From DASXKD01 sp963703605 (GTDB lineage: Bacteria > Actinomycetota > Actinomycetes > Streptosporangiales > Streptosporangiaceae): DNA of 64,000 nt. Of this stretch, positions 49,033 to 59,673 are shown piece by piece; position 1 is the first letter of the stretch, and each line of letters starts with the position of its first letter. The stretch lies in contig CAVPFC010000005.1 of NCBI GenBank assembly GCA_963703605.1, forward strand, positions 62,001-126,000. Direction: 5' to 3'. Under the pieces are notes generated by a model. The model did not search any database and was not told the origin of the DNA. It saw nothing but the letters and a program-made list of their open reading frames with translations. The position numbers and the translations under genes are program-made.

Positions 49033-51211
49033 CGGCCGCCCGGCCGCGCAGGTTCTGGATCAGGTGCTGCTGGAGGTCGACCAGCGGGTTCCCGGCGGCG
49101 TCCCGGTGATGCCTGGTCCACGTGCCGTCGGCGGCCAGCCACCACGAGGCGGTGCCCTCGTCCATGGCCAGGCCGATGAGGTCGCGCAGGCTGGCTTGCT
49201 GGGCCGGATCCGCCACCCGGACCAGCGCCTCGACCCTGCGGTCGAGGTTGCGGTGCATCAGGTCCGCGGAACCGATCCAGACCTCGCTGCCGTCGTCCTG
49301 GCCGTCGCCGAACGCGTAGATCCGCGAGTGCTCCAGGAACCGGCCGAGCACGCTGCGGACCCGGATGTTCTCCGACAGGCCCGGCATCCCGGGCCGCACC
49401 GCGCAGATCCCGCGCACCCACAGGTCCACCGGCACGTCCGCCATCGAGGCCCGGTACAGCGCGTCGATGACCGCCTCGTCGACGATCGCGTTGCACTTGA
49501 GCTGGATCCGGGCAGGCCGGCCGCTGGCCTTTTGGGCGACCTGGTGGTCGATCCGCTCCAGCAGGCCCGCGCGCAGCGCCGCGGGGGCGACCAGGAACCG
49601 CCGGTAGGCGCTTTGCAGGCTGTACCCGGTGAGGTGGTTGAACAGGTCGGTGGCGTCCTCCCCCACCGTGGGCTCGGCGGTGAGCAGGCCGAAGTCCTCG
49701 TAGAGGCGGGCGGTCGTCGGGTGATAGTTGCCGGTCCCGATGTGGCAGTAGCGGCGCAGCGAGCCGTCCGGCTCCTGCCGCACCACCAGCGCCATCTTGC
49801 AGTGGGTCTTCAGCTTGACGCTTCCGTACACCACGTGGCAGCCGGCTTCCTCCATCTTCTTCGCCCAGATGATGTTGGCTCGCTCGTCGAAGCGGGCCTT
49901 GAGCTCCACCACGACCACCACCTGCTTGCCCGCCTCGGCGGCGTCGATGAGCGCGTCCACGATCGAGGAGGTGTCGCTGGTCCGGTACAGGGTCTGCTTG
50001 ATCGCGAGCACCCTCGGGTCGGCCGCCGCCTCCACGATCAGCCGCTCCACCGTCGCGGTGAACGAGTCGTACGGGTGGTGCACGAGCACGTCCTGCTGGC
50101 CGAGCACGGTGAAGATGTCGGTGTCCTCCGGCAGCGCCTGCTCCGAGGGCACGAACGCCGGGTACTTGAGCCGCCGCAGGTCCAGGTCGGCGATCACGTT
50201 CAGGCCGGTCAGGTCGAGCGGCCCCGGCAGGCGGTAGACGGCGCGCTCGTCGATGCCCAGTTCGGTGACGAGCCTGGCCAGCACGTCGCTGGACATGGAG
50301 TCCTCGACCTCGAGCCGCACGGCCGGCTCGAACCGGACCTTTTGCAGCTCCCGCTCCAGCGACTGCATCAGGTTCTCGGTGACGTCCTCGTCCACCTCCA
50401 GTTCCCGGGTGCGGGTGACCCGGAACACGTGATGTTCGAGGATGTCGGCCCCGCTGAACAACTCGGTGAGGTGCGCGGCGATAACGTCCTCCAGCGGCAC
50501 GAACCGGCGGCTGGCCACGGTGAGGAACCTGGGCAGCAGCGGCGGCACCTTGACCCGGGAGAACATCGTCGCGCCGCTCCGCGGGTCGGCGATCATCACC
50601 GCCAGGCTGAGCGAAAGGCCGGAGATGTACGGGAAGGGGTGGGCCGGGTCCACCAGCAGCGGGGTCAGCACGGGGTAGATCCGCTCGCGGAACAACTGGT
50701 GCAGCTTGTCCTGCTCGGCGGCGGACAGCTCCTTCCAGCGCAGGATCTCGATGCCGTGCTCGGCCAGCGCGGGCTGGACCAGGTTTCCGAAGGCCTCGGC
50801 GTGCCGGATGCTGAGCTCCCGGGCGGTTTCCAGGGTGTTGGTCAGGATCTGCTCGGACGGGAGCCCGCTCACCACCTCCACCGGCAGCCCGGTGGCCATC
50901 CGGCGCATCCGGCCGGCCACCCGGACCATGAAGAACTCGTCCAGGTTGCTGGCGAAGATGGAGATGAACCTGACCCGTTCCAGCAGCGGCGTGCCCTCGT
51001 CTTCGGCGAGTTCCAGCACCCGCTGGTTGAACCGGAGCCAGCTCTCTTCCCGGTCGAAGTAGCGACCGTCGGGCAGCGGCGCCTGCGGGGCAGCCAGGTT
51101 TCCCGGCGCTACCGCTTCCTGGCTGGCCCAGCCCTCCTGGCTCGCGCCCTCGGCCGCGGCGGGCGGCGCCTCCTGCTGGCTGGTTGCAACCCCGGTCTCT
51201 GCACCGAACAT
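49025..51211 (-). CDS. ppk: Polyphosphate kinase 1
   Basis: A 728-residue enzyme making polyphosphate from ATP. The start is ATG 51211 (GAAGG upstream); the longer open frame is a shadow. A ~45-residue N-terminal extension precedes the usual YFDREESWLRFNQRVLELA, then LLERVRFISIFASNLDEFFM. Catalytic histidines are in SVKLKTHCKMALVVR (autophosphorylated) and CHIGTGNYHPTTARLYEDFG. Downstream domain signatures IRVRSVLGRFLEHSR and WIGSADLMHRNLDRRVE are intact. The NUDIX/SixA gene overlaps its stop. Confidence 0.95.
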   Translation of the reverse strand: MFGAETGVATSQQEAPPAAAEGASQEGWASQEAVAPGNLAAPQAPLPDGRYFDREESWLRFNQRVLELAEDEGTPLLERVRFISIFASNLDEFFMVRVAGRMRRMATGLPVEVVSGLPSEQILTNTLETARELSIRHAEAFGNLVQPALAEHGIEILRWKELSAAEQDKLHQLFRERIYPVLTPLLVDPAHPFPYISGLSLSLAVMIADPRSGATMFSRVKVPPLLPRFLTVASRRFVPLEDVIAAHLTELFSGADILEHHVFRVTRTRELEVDEDVTENLMQSLERELQKVRFEPAVRLEVEDSMSSDVLARLVTELGIDERAVYRLPGPLDLTGLNVIADLDLRRLKYPAFVPSEQALPEDTDIFTVLGQQDVLVHHPYDSFTATVERLIVEAAADPRVLAIKQTLYRTSDTSSIVDALIDAAEAGKQVVVVVELKARFDERANIIWAKKMEEAGCHVVYGSVKLKTHCKMALVVRQEPDGSLRRYCHIGTGNYHPTTARLYEDFGLLTAEPTVGEDATDLFNHLTGYSLQSAYRRFLVAPAALRAGLLERIDHQVAQKASGRPARIQLKCNAIVDEAVIDALYRASMADVPVDLWVRGICAVRPGMPGLSENIRVRSVLGRFLEHSRIYAFGDGQDDGSEVWIGSADLMHRNLDRRVEALVRVADPAQQASLRDLIGLAMDEGTASWWLAADGTWTRHHRDAAGNPLVDLQQHLIQNLRGRAADG

Positions 51212-51306
51212 GCCTTCATTGTCCCCAGTGCCCGATCCGCCAAGCCGACCGGGGACAATACCCACATCCGGAGACCTTACCGGCCCGCCGGATGTCCGGT
51301 CTCTGG

Positions 51307-52723
<1,417 letters not shown>

Positions 52724-52727
<4 letters not shown>

Positions 52728-54622
52728 GCCTGCGTGGGCTGCGCAAGCTCGGGTGTCAGCCGCGCGACCGCCTCGGTGATCTGGCGGGCGAGGTGCTGGG
52801 GGACGAGCCCGGCCTCGGCGAGGATCTCCTCCCGCTTCCCGTGGGCCAGGAATTCCTGCGGCAGGCCGAAGGTCTTGACCGGGGTGCTCACGTCGGCGTC
52901 GCGCAGCAGCCGGCCGACCGCGTCGCCGAAGCCGCCCACCCGGCCGTTGTCCTCCACGGTCACCACGAGCCGGTGCGCCGCGGCCGCGCCGGCCAGCGCC
53001 TCGTCCACCGGCTTGACCCAGCGCGGGTCGATCACGGTTACGCCGATGCCCTGGTCGGCCAGCCGGGCCGCGGTCTGCACGCACATGACCGCCATCGGCC
53101 CCGCACCCACGAGCAGCACGTCGCGCGCGGCCGCCCCGGCGGGAGCGTAAAGCACGTCCATACCGCCGAGCTTGCCGACAGCGTCCGCCTCACCGCCGAC
53201 CGAGCCCTTGGGGAAGCGCAGCACGGTGGGCCCGTCGCCGACCGCGATCGCCTCGTTGAGCAGTTCCGCGATGCGGATGGCGTCGCGCGGCGCGGCGATC
53301 CGCAGGCCCGGCACCACCTGGAGGATCGATCCGTCCCACATGCCGTGGTGGCTCGGCCCGTCGGGGCCGGTGACCCCGGCCCGGTCCAGCACGATCGTCA
53401 CCGGCAGCCGGTGCAGCGCCACGTCCATCAGCACCTGGTCGAAGGCGCGGTTGAGGAACGTCGAGTAGATCGCCACCACGGGGTGCAGGCCGCCCATGGC
53501 CAGCCCGGCCGCGCTGGTCATCGCGTGCTGCTCGGCGATGCCGACGTCGAAGACCCGGTCCGGGTAGGCGCGGGCGAACGTGGCGAGGCCGGTCGGGTGC
53601 AGCATCGCCGCGGTGATCGCGACCACCTCGGGCTGCCGCGCGCCGATCGCGGCGAGCTCGTCGCCGAACACCTCGGACCAGGTGCGCTTGACCGTGGTAC
53701 CCGGCGGGATCGCGGCGGGCACCTGGTGCAGGCAGTCCACGTCGTCCTGCTCGGCGGGCGGGTAGCCGAACCCCTTGCGGGTGATCACGTGCACGATCAC
53801 CGGGCCGCCGAAGCCGCGGGCCCGGCGCAGCGCGTGCTCGACGAGCTGCTCGTCGTGCCCGTCGACCGGGCCGAGGTACTTGATGCCCAGGTCCTCGAAC
53901 AGCACCTGCGGCTGCAGGACGTCCTTGAGGCCCTTCTTGATGCCGTGCAGCGTCTCATACAGCGGCGGGCCGACCAGCGGGGTCCGCGACAGCGACGTTT
54001 TGATGTAGTCGAGCACCTGCTCGTAGCGCTGGGACACCCGGACCGCGGCCAGGTTGGTGGCCAGCCCGCCGATCGTCGGCTGGTAGGAACGGCCGTTGTC
54101 GTTGACGACGATGACGAGCCTGGAGTCCTTGGTCACCGCGATGTTGTTCAGCGCCTCCCAGGCCATGCCGCCGGTGAGCGCGCCGTCGCCGATCACGGCC
54201 ACCACGCACCGCTCGGTCTCGCCGCGCAGCCGGTACGCCTTGGCCAGCCCGTCGGCGTAGGACAGGCTGGTGGAGGCGTGCGAGTTCTCCACGATGTCGT
54301 GCTCCGACTCGGCCTGGCTCGGGTAGCCGGCCAGCCCGCCGCGCTGCCGCAGCGTGCCGAACGCCGCGTACCGCCCGGTAAGCAGCTTGTGCACGTACGA
54401 CTGGTGGCCGGTGTCCAGGACGATCCGGTCCGAGGGCGAGTCGAACACCCGGTGCAGCGCGATGGTCAGCTCGACGACGCCGAGATTGGGCCCGAGGTGG
54501 CCGCTGGTCTTCGGCACCGTCTCGATGAGCACGTCGCGGATCTCGGTGGCCAGGGCGGGGAGCTGGTCGGGTGTGAGTGCTTTGACGTCTCGCGGCGCTG
54601 CGATTGACTCCAGCATCCTCAC
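52724..54622 (-). CDS. dxs: 1-Deoxy-D-xylulose-5-phosphate synthase
   Basis: A 632-residue thiamine-diphosphate enzyme for the first step of the MEP isoprenoid pathway. Conserved: TSGHLGPNLGVVELTIALHR, TGHQSYVHKLLTGR, the TPP motif GDGALTGGMAWEALNN, DNGRSYQPTIGG, FDVGIAEQHAMTSAAGLAMG with the catalytic Glu, and PSHHGMWDGS. GTG 54622 follows GAGGAG; ATG two codons later is the alternative. Its stop overlaps the fprA start, an arrangement that may link electron supply and isoprenoid synthesis. Confidence 0.95.
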
Positions 54623-54699
54623 GTAATCTGCTCCTCATCGTCGGCCGGGAGGGCGGGCCCCGGGAGGCGGCATTTCAGCCGAGTCTATTTCGCCCGGGC

Positions 54700-55965
54700 T
54701 TACCGCGCGCCCGCGACCGCCAGGTCCGGCTCCGCCTCGTCCGGCGCGGGATCGCCGGACCGGATGGCGTGCACGTCCCGCGGGATCAGCGCGAGCCCGG
54801 AGGCGATGAGGATCAGCGCCACCGCGCCGTACTGGGTGGCCGACACCCCGGCCGCCGCGGCGATCGGGCCGGCCACCAGCGCGCCGATGGGCATCGCCAT
54901 CACCGAGCCGAGCACGTCGTAGGCGGAGACCCGGGCCAGCAGGTCCGCCGGGATGTTCCGGGCCATGGTCACCGTCCACTGGACCATCATGATCTCCAGC
55001 GTGATGCCCAGCGCGGCCGCCGCGAGCAGGATCACCGGCAGCGGCCACAGCGCCGCGAGCGACAGCGGCGACAGCGCGCAGGCGGCGCCGATGAGCACGA
55101 CGAAGCGGATCGGCCGCCGCGGCGTGAACCGCAGCGCGATCAGGCCGCCGATGATCAGGCCGACCGCGTCGGCGGCGGTGATCAGGCCCCAGGCCGCCGC
55201 GCCGCCCAGGTGCCGCCGGGCGACCACGGGACCCAGCACGTCGAACGCGCCGTACCAGGCGGCGAGGACCACGCCGTACTGGGCCGTGGTGACCCACAGC
55301 CACTTGCGGGAGGCGAAGCCCGACCACCCCTCGCGCAGCTCGCGGATCAGGTTGCGGCTCTGGGTCGGCGTCGCGCCCGGCGCCCGGATGGCCAGCAGCA
55401 GCGGCACGCTGCCGAGCATGCCGGCGCCGCAGGCGGTCAGCGCCCAGCCCGGCCCGGCCGCGGCCACGAACAGGCCCGCGACGGCCGCACCGCCCATCTG
55501 CGCCGCGTTCATCACCAGCCTGCTCATGGCGCTTGCCTCCTGGAGCAGGGTGGCCGGTACCAGCCGGGGCAGCAGCGCCTGCGAGGCCGGGTAGAACACG
55601 GCCATGCCCGCGCCGGTCACCGTCTCCAGCGCGATCATCTGCCACAGCCGCGGCTGGCCGGCCAGGACCAGGATGCCGAAGCCGCCCTCACCGGCCGCGA
55701 TCATGAGGTTGGCCGCGACGATCACCCGCTGCGGCGCGAACCGGTCCGCGAACACCCCACCGGCCAGGGCGAACACCAGCGCCGGGAGGATCTGCGCGGC
55801 CAGCACGTAGGACAGGTCGGCGGTGGACCCGGTCGCGTCGAGGACCGCGAACGAGACCCCGACCATGGAGAACGCGAAGGCCGCCGGTGCCAGCAGCCGG
55901 TCGGCCAGCAGCAGCCGGAAGTCGCGGTAGCCAAGGACGGGAAACCGGCGGGCCAGGCCAGGCAT
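54700..55965 (-). CDS. MFS transporter (MFS_3, EntS-like)
   Basis: A 421-residue 12-helix transporter: FPVLGYRDFRLLLADRLLAP, ILPALVFALAGGVFADRFAP (motif A-like), MAVFYPASQALLPRLVP, ATLLQEASAMSRLVMNAAQM. This is the MFS_3 (enterobactin exporter-like) family, common in actinobacteria for export of siderophores or metabolites. The substrate is unknown. No siderophore genes lie nearby. It is followed on the same strand by dxs after 77 bases. Confidence 0.88.
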   Translation of the reverse strand: MPGLARRFPVLGYRDFRLLLADRLLAPAAFAFSMVGVSFAVLDATGSTADLSYVLAAQILPALVFALAGGVFADRFAPQRVIVAANLMIAAGEGGFGILVLAGQPRLWQMIALETVTGAGMAVFYPASQALLPRLVPATLLQEASAMSRLVMNAAQMGGAAVAGLFVAAAGPGWALTACGAGMLGSVPLLLAIRAPGATPTQSRNLIRELREGWSGFASRKWLWVTTAQYGVVLAAWYGAFDVLGPVVARRHLGGAAAWGLITAADAVGLIIGGLIALRFTPRRPIRFVVLIGAACALSPLSLAALWPLPVILLAAAALGITLEIMMVQWTVTMARNIPADLLARVSAYDVLGSVMAMPIGALVAGPIAAAAGVSATQYGAVALILIASGLALIPRDVHAIRSGDPAPDEAEPDLAVAGAR

Positions 55966-56154
55966 TGCAGCTCATCCGTTCGTGCGTGTGCGTGCCGGGG
56001 CGGGCAGGGCAAGGCTGGCCGGCGGCGGGATCAGGAACTCTTCCAGGCTATCCGCGACGTCTCAGCCTGGGCAAACGGATTTCCTGCTGGCAGCACGCCG
56101 GCTCGCTGGTGCCCGGGCGGCTTCCCGGACTCCGGGAGCGCGCCACCGGCCGGG

Positions 56155-57318
56155 CTACCGGACGCCGTAGAGGTGCTCGAGCGCGAGCTGGTCGAGCCGC
56201 TCGAACGCCATGCCGCGGGCGGCCAGCGCCTCGATGTCCGGGGTGAACCCCTCGACGTCCGCCCAGGTCTCCCCCGCCGCGAGGGTTGGCTCGGCCAGCT
56301 CGCCGACCCGCGAAGCGGCGAGGGCCGCCTTGACCTCGGGATCGGCGCGGAACGCGCGTACCTTCTCCCGCAGGATCAGGTAGTTGCGCATGCACGCCGC
56401 CGCGGACTCCCACACTCCGTCGTCGTCCTCGGTGCGCGGCGGCTTGTAGTCGAAGTGCACCGGGCCCGAGTACCCGCCGGCCTCCAGCGCGTCCACCACC
56501 CAGAACGCCCCGCGCGCGTTGCCCGCGCCGAACCGCAGATCCTGGTCGTAGCGGGGGCCGTTCTGGCCGTTGAGGTCGATGTGGAACAGCTTGCCGTGCC
56601 ACAGCGCCTGGGTGATCGCGTGCGCGTAGTTGAGCGAGGCCATCTCCTCGTGCCCGACCTCGGGGTTGATGCCCACCAGCTCCGGGTGCTCCAGCTCGTT
56701 GATGAACGCCAGCGCGTGGCCCGCCGTGGGCAGCAGGATGTCCCCGCGCGGCTCGTTCGGCTTGGGCTCGATCGCGAACCGCAGGCCGTAACCGTGGTCG
56801 AGGACGTAGCTGCCGAGTACGTCGAACGCCTCCTTGTACCGGTCGAGCGCGGCGCGGACGTCCTTGCTCGCCCCCGACTCCGCGCCCTCGCGGCCGCCCC
56901 AGCACACGTACACCCCGGCGCCGAGCTCGGCCGCCAGGTCGAGGTTGCGCATGACCTTGGCCAGGGCGAACCGGCGCACGTCCCGGTCGTTGGCGGTGAA
57001 CGCACCCTCCTTGAACATCGGGTGCGAGAACAGGTTGGTGGTGGCCGTGGTCACCACGAGCCCGGTGTCGGCCAGCGCCTGCCTGAAGTCCGCGATGCGG
57101 GCGTCCCGCTCCCCCGGCGGCGCGCCGAAGTCGAACACGTCGTTGTCGTGGAAGTTGACCCCGTAGGCGCCAAGCTCGGCGAGCTTGCGCACGGCCCGGT
57201 CGGCCCGCATCGGCGGCCGGACCGCGGGCCCGAACACGTCCACTCCCTGCCACCCGACGGTCCAGATCCCAAACGAGAACCGGTCGGCCGGTTGCGGTAC
57301 ATAGCCATCTGTGGTCAC
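56155..57318 (-). CDS. xylA: Xylose isomerase
   Basis: A 387-residue TIM-barrel enzyme interconverting xylose and xylulose, length as in Streptomyces. GTG 57318 is preferred (AAAGGA upstream); ATG 57336 gives six more residues. Substrate and metal residues appear in VNFHDNDVFDFGAPPGER (His, Asp), FAIEPKPNEPRGDIL (Glu), VGINPEVGHEEMASLN (Glu, His), LFHIDLNGQNGPRYDQDLRF (Asp) and PVHFDYKPPRTEDDD (Asp). It is the last gene of a TSUP-xylB-xylA run with gaps of 53 and 64 bases. No xylose transporter or ROK regulator is adjacent. Confidence 0.95.
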   Translation of the reverse strand: MTTDGYVPQPADRFSFGIWTVGWQGVDVFGPAVRPPMRADRAVRKLAELGAYGVNFHDNDVFDFGAPPGERDARIADFRQALADTGLVVTTATTNLFSHPMFKEGAFTANDRDVRRFALAKVMRNLDLAAELGAGVYVCWGGREGAESGASKDVRAALDRYKEAFDVLGSYVLDHGYGLRFAIEPKPNEPRGDILLPTAGHALAFINELEHPELVGINPEVGHEEMASLNYAHAITQALWHGKLFHIDLNGQNGPRYDQDLRFGAGNARGAFWVVDALEAGGYSGPVHFDYKPPRTEDDDGVWESAAACMRNYLILREKVRAFRADPEVKAALAASRVGELAEPTLAAGETWADVEGFTPDIEALAARGMAFERLDQLALEHLYGVR

Positions 57319-57382
57319 GGGTCGGTCCTTTCTCATGCTTTACGCCGGGGCGGTGGCTGGCCGCAGCCGCGGCCGCAACGGA

Positions 57383-58816
57383 TCACGGGGCGGTGTCTCC
57401 CGGGGAACCGGCTGCGTCCCAGGCCGTGGTGGCGTCCCAGGCCGTGGTGGCGTCCCGGAGCGCGGCGAAGCGTTCCCGGATCTCGGGGCGGTAGGCGCCC
57501 TCGTATCGCGCGGCGGGCCGGCGGGGCCAGGCGGGCGGCTCCGTGGTGCCCGCCAGCGCCCATGCCGCCTGGCGGGCGGCGCCGAGTGCCACGTACTCCT
57601 CGGGGTCTGGCACGTCCACCGGCACGCCGAATATGCCGGGTGCCAGCGCGCGGACGGCGGGCGACCGGGCTCCCCCGCCAATCAGCAGGGCGCGCCGCTG
57701 CTCGCCGAACGCGGCGAGCATGCTGGCGACCTCCGCCAGCGAGGCGAGTACCGCCTCCACGCCGGCCCTGGCCAGGTTCTCCGCGGTTGCGTTGCGGGTG
57801 GTCAGGCCGCGCAGGACGCCGGTGGCGCGCGGCCGGTCCGGGGTCCGCTCCCCGTCGAGGTACGGCAGCAGCGTGATCCCGCCCGCCCCCGACTCGGCGG
57901 CGAGCGCCAGCGCCGACATGCCGTCCAGGTCGGTGCCGGTAAGCCTGGCCGTGGCCGAGAGCACGAGCCCGGCGTTGACCGTCAGGGCCAGCGGCAGGAA
58001 CCGACCGGTGGCGTCGGCGAACCCGGCGATGGTGCCGGTGGGGTCGGCCGCCGGGATCTCGGTGACCGCGAACGCCGTGCCCGAGGTGCCGATCGAGACG
58101 GCGACCTCGCCCGGTTCGAGGCCGAGGCCCAGCGCGGCGCCCATGTTGTCCCCGGTGCCCGCGGACACCACCTGGCCCCGGATCGTCTCGCCGGCGGCGG
58201 CCGCGGGCAGCGCGACCCGGGGCAGCCGGATCTGGTGCCCGATCGCATCCGCGGCGACCTCGGGCAGCCAGACGCCGTCGGCGGGCGAGAAGTACCCGGT
58301 GCCGGAGGCGTCGCCGCGGTCGGTGACCGGCTCCTTGTCCGGCGCTGGCCCGGCCCGCAGCCGCCAGGTCAGCCAGTCATGCGGCAGCATGACCGCGGCG
58401 GCCCGCGCCGCGTTCTCCGGCTCGTGCTGCGCCAGCCAGCGCAGCTTGGTCACGGTGAAGGACGCGTTCGGCACGGTGCCGGTGCGCTCCGCCCACCACC
58501 GCGGGCCGCGTTCGGCAACGAGCTGCTTGGCCGCGGCGGCCGAGCGCAGGTCGTTCCAGAGGAGAGCGGGCCGGATCACCTCGGCGTTCTCGTCGAGGAC
58601 GATCATCCCGTGCTGCTGCCCCGCCACCCCGATGGCGTCCGCCCGGGCCAGCAACTCCTCCCCGGCCTGATGGAGGGCATCCATCCAGGCACCGGGATCG
58701 GCCTCGGTGCCGCCGGGATGCGGGGCGCTGCCCCGGCCGACGATCGTGCCGTCGTCGGCGTCGCACAGCAGCACCTTGGTGGACTGCGTCGAAGAATCCA
58801 CGCCAGCCACCAGCAT
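57383..58816 (-). CDS. xylB: Xylulokinase
   Basis: A 477-residue FGGY kinase phosphorylating xylulose. The start at ATG 58816 has GGGAGG seven bases upstream; the open frame beyond is a shadow. Conserved: GVDSSTQSTKVLLCDAD (phosphate loop), IGVAGQQHGMIVLDENAEV, SAGTGDNMGAALGLGLEPGE (catalytic Asp) and LLIGGGARSPAVRALA. The C-terminal tail has a duplicated DATTAW. It precedes xylA, the reverse of the usual order. Confidence 0.94.
   Translation of the reverse strand: MLVAGVDSSTQSTKVLLCDADDGTIVGRGSAPHPGGTEADPGAWMDALHQAGEELLARADAIGVAGQQHGMIVLDENAEVIRPALLWNDLRSAAAAKQLVAERGPRWWAERTGTVPNASFTVTKLRWLAQHEPENAARAAAVMLPHDWLTWRLRAGPAPDKEPVTDRGDASGTGYFSPADGVWLPEVAADAIGHQIRLPRVALPAAAAGETIRGQVVSAGTGDNMGAALGLGLEPGEVAVSIGTSGTAFAVTEIPAADPTGTIAGFADATGRFLPLALTVNAGLVLSATARLTGTDLDGMSALALAAESGAGGITLLPYLDGERTPDRPRATGVLRGLTTRNATAENLARAGVEAVLASLAEVASMLAAFGEQRRALLIGGGARSPAVRALAPGIFGVPVDVPDPEEYVALGAARQAAWALAGTTEPPAWPRRPAARYEGAYRPEIRERFAALRDATTAWDATTAWDAAGSPGDTAP
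57414..57449. repeat. 18-bp tandem repeat, two copies, in xylB
   Basis: GCGTCCCAGGCCGTGGTG occurs at 57414-57431 and 57432-57449, followed by the start of a third unit. On the coding strand it gives the DATTAW repeat near the end of XylB. Confidence 0.7.
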
Positions 58817-58869
58817 GCGTTCCTCCCGGTGGTCGGGGGCATGCCGCCCCGTGTCAATCGGGAACGAAC

Positions 58870-59592
58870 CTACCCGAGCGCGCTGTGCACGATCAGGATG
58901 ATCGCCGACCCGGCTGCCGCGGTCAGCACCGCTGCCCGGGTGCGCCCCGCGTCGAGGAACCGCCGCAGCCCGGCGGCGACCGCGAAGCCGGCCGCGGCGC
59001 AGCCGATGAACGCCAGGCCGGCGGCGACGTCCCGGCCGGGGAGACGGCCGGACGCGGCGAGCGCAGCCAGCGCGAGGGAGTTCCCGATGCAGAAGAACAC
59101 CGACAGCGTGGCCCGGACCCGGGGGCCGCTTTCGGCCTGGTACAGCAGCGCCACCGGCGGCCCGCCGATCGACGTGGCGGTGCCGGTCACCCCGGAGATC
59201 ACCCCCGCGGTGAGCAGCGTGGCCCGGTTCCTCGGCACGGCGGCCTTGACCGCGGACAGCACGACCACCGCGAGCACCATGCCGCCGACCACGATCCCGA
59301 GCGCCCGCAGCGACACCGCGGCCAGGACCCAGATCCCGCCCGCGGTCCCGGCCACCCGGCCGGCCAGCGCCCAGGACACCCCGCGCCAGTCGGTGTGCCA
59401 CGCCTCCCTGGCCAGGATCAGCAGCGGCAGGCTGGCCCCCGCCACCAGCATCGACCCGGGCATGAGCGCCGGGTCGAGAAGCGTCACGACCGGCGCGGCG
59501 ACCAGGCCGAGCCCGAGCCCGATCCCGCTCTGCACGAACCCGCCAACGGCAACGCACAGCCCCAGGGCGAGGATCAGGGCGTCGGTGTGCAT
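58870..59592 (-). CDS. TSUP (TauE/SafE) family membrane transporter
   Basis: A 240-residue protein with seven or eight helices. The two TSUP signature halves are visible: GGFVQSGIGLGLGLVAAPVV and SGVTGTATSIGGPPVALLYQ. The family exports or imports sulfonates, sulfite or organic acids. It is encoded upstream of xylB on the same strand and may export an acid related to sugar metabolism, but the location could be coincidental. TAGCGT eleven bases before the ATG could be a -10. Confidence 0.88.
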   Translation of the reverse strand: MHTDALILALGLCVAVGGFVQSGIGLGLGLVAAPVVTLLDPALMPGSMLVAGASLPLLILAREAWHTDWRGVSWALAGRVAGTAGGIWVLAAVSLRALGIVVGGMVLAVVVLSAVKAAVPRNRATLLTAGVISGVTGTATSIGGPPVALLYQAESGPRVRATLSVFFCIGNSLALAALAASGRLPGRDVAAGLAFIGCAAAGFAVAAGLRRFLDAGRTRAAVLTAAAGSAIILIVHSALG

Positions 59593-59673
59593 GACTGGCC
59601 CCGACGCTACCGGTGTACGAGGCCCGCCACTCCATGGGATACGTCACACGATGGCGTTCGTCACAGTCCGCGG

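Noticed and set aside
54604..57876. A 1090-residue open frame on the plus strand
   Set aside because: It runs antisense to dxs, the MFS gene and xylA, is Arg/Gly/Pro-rich and has no domain; it is a high-GC shadow.
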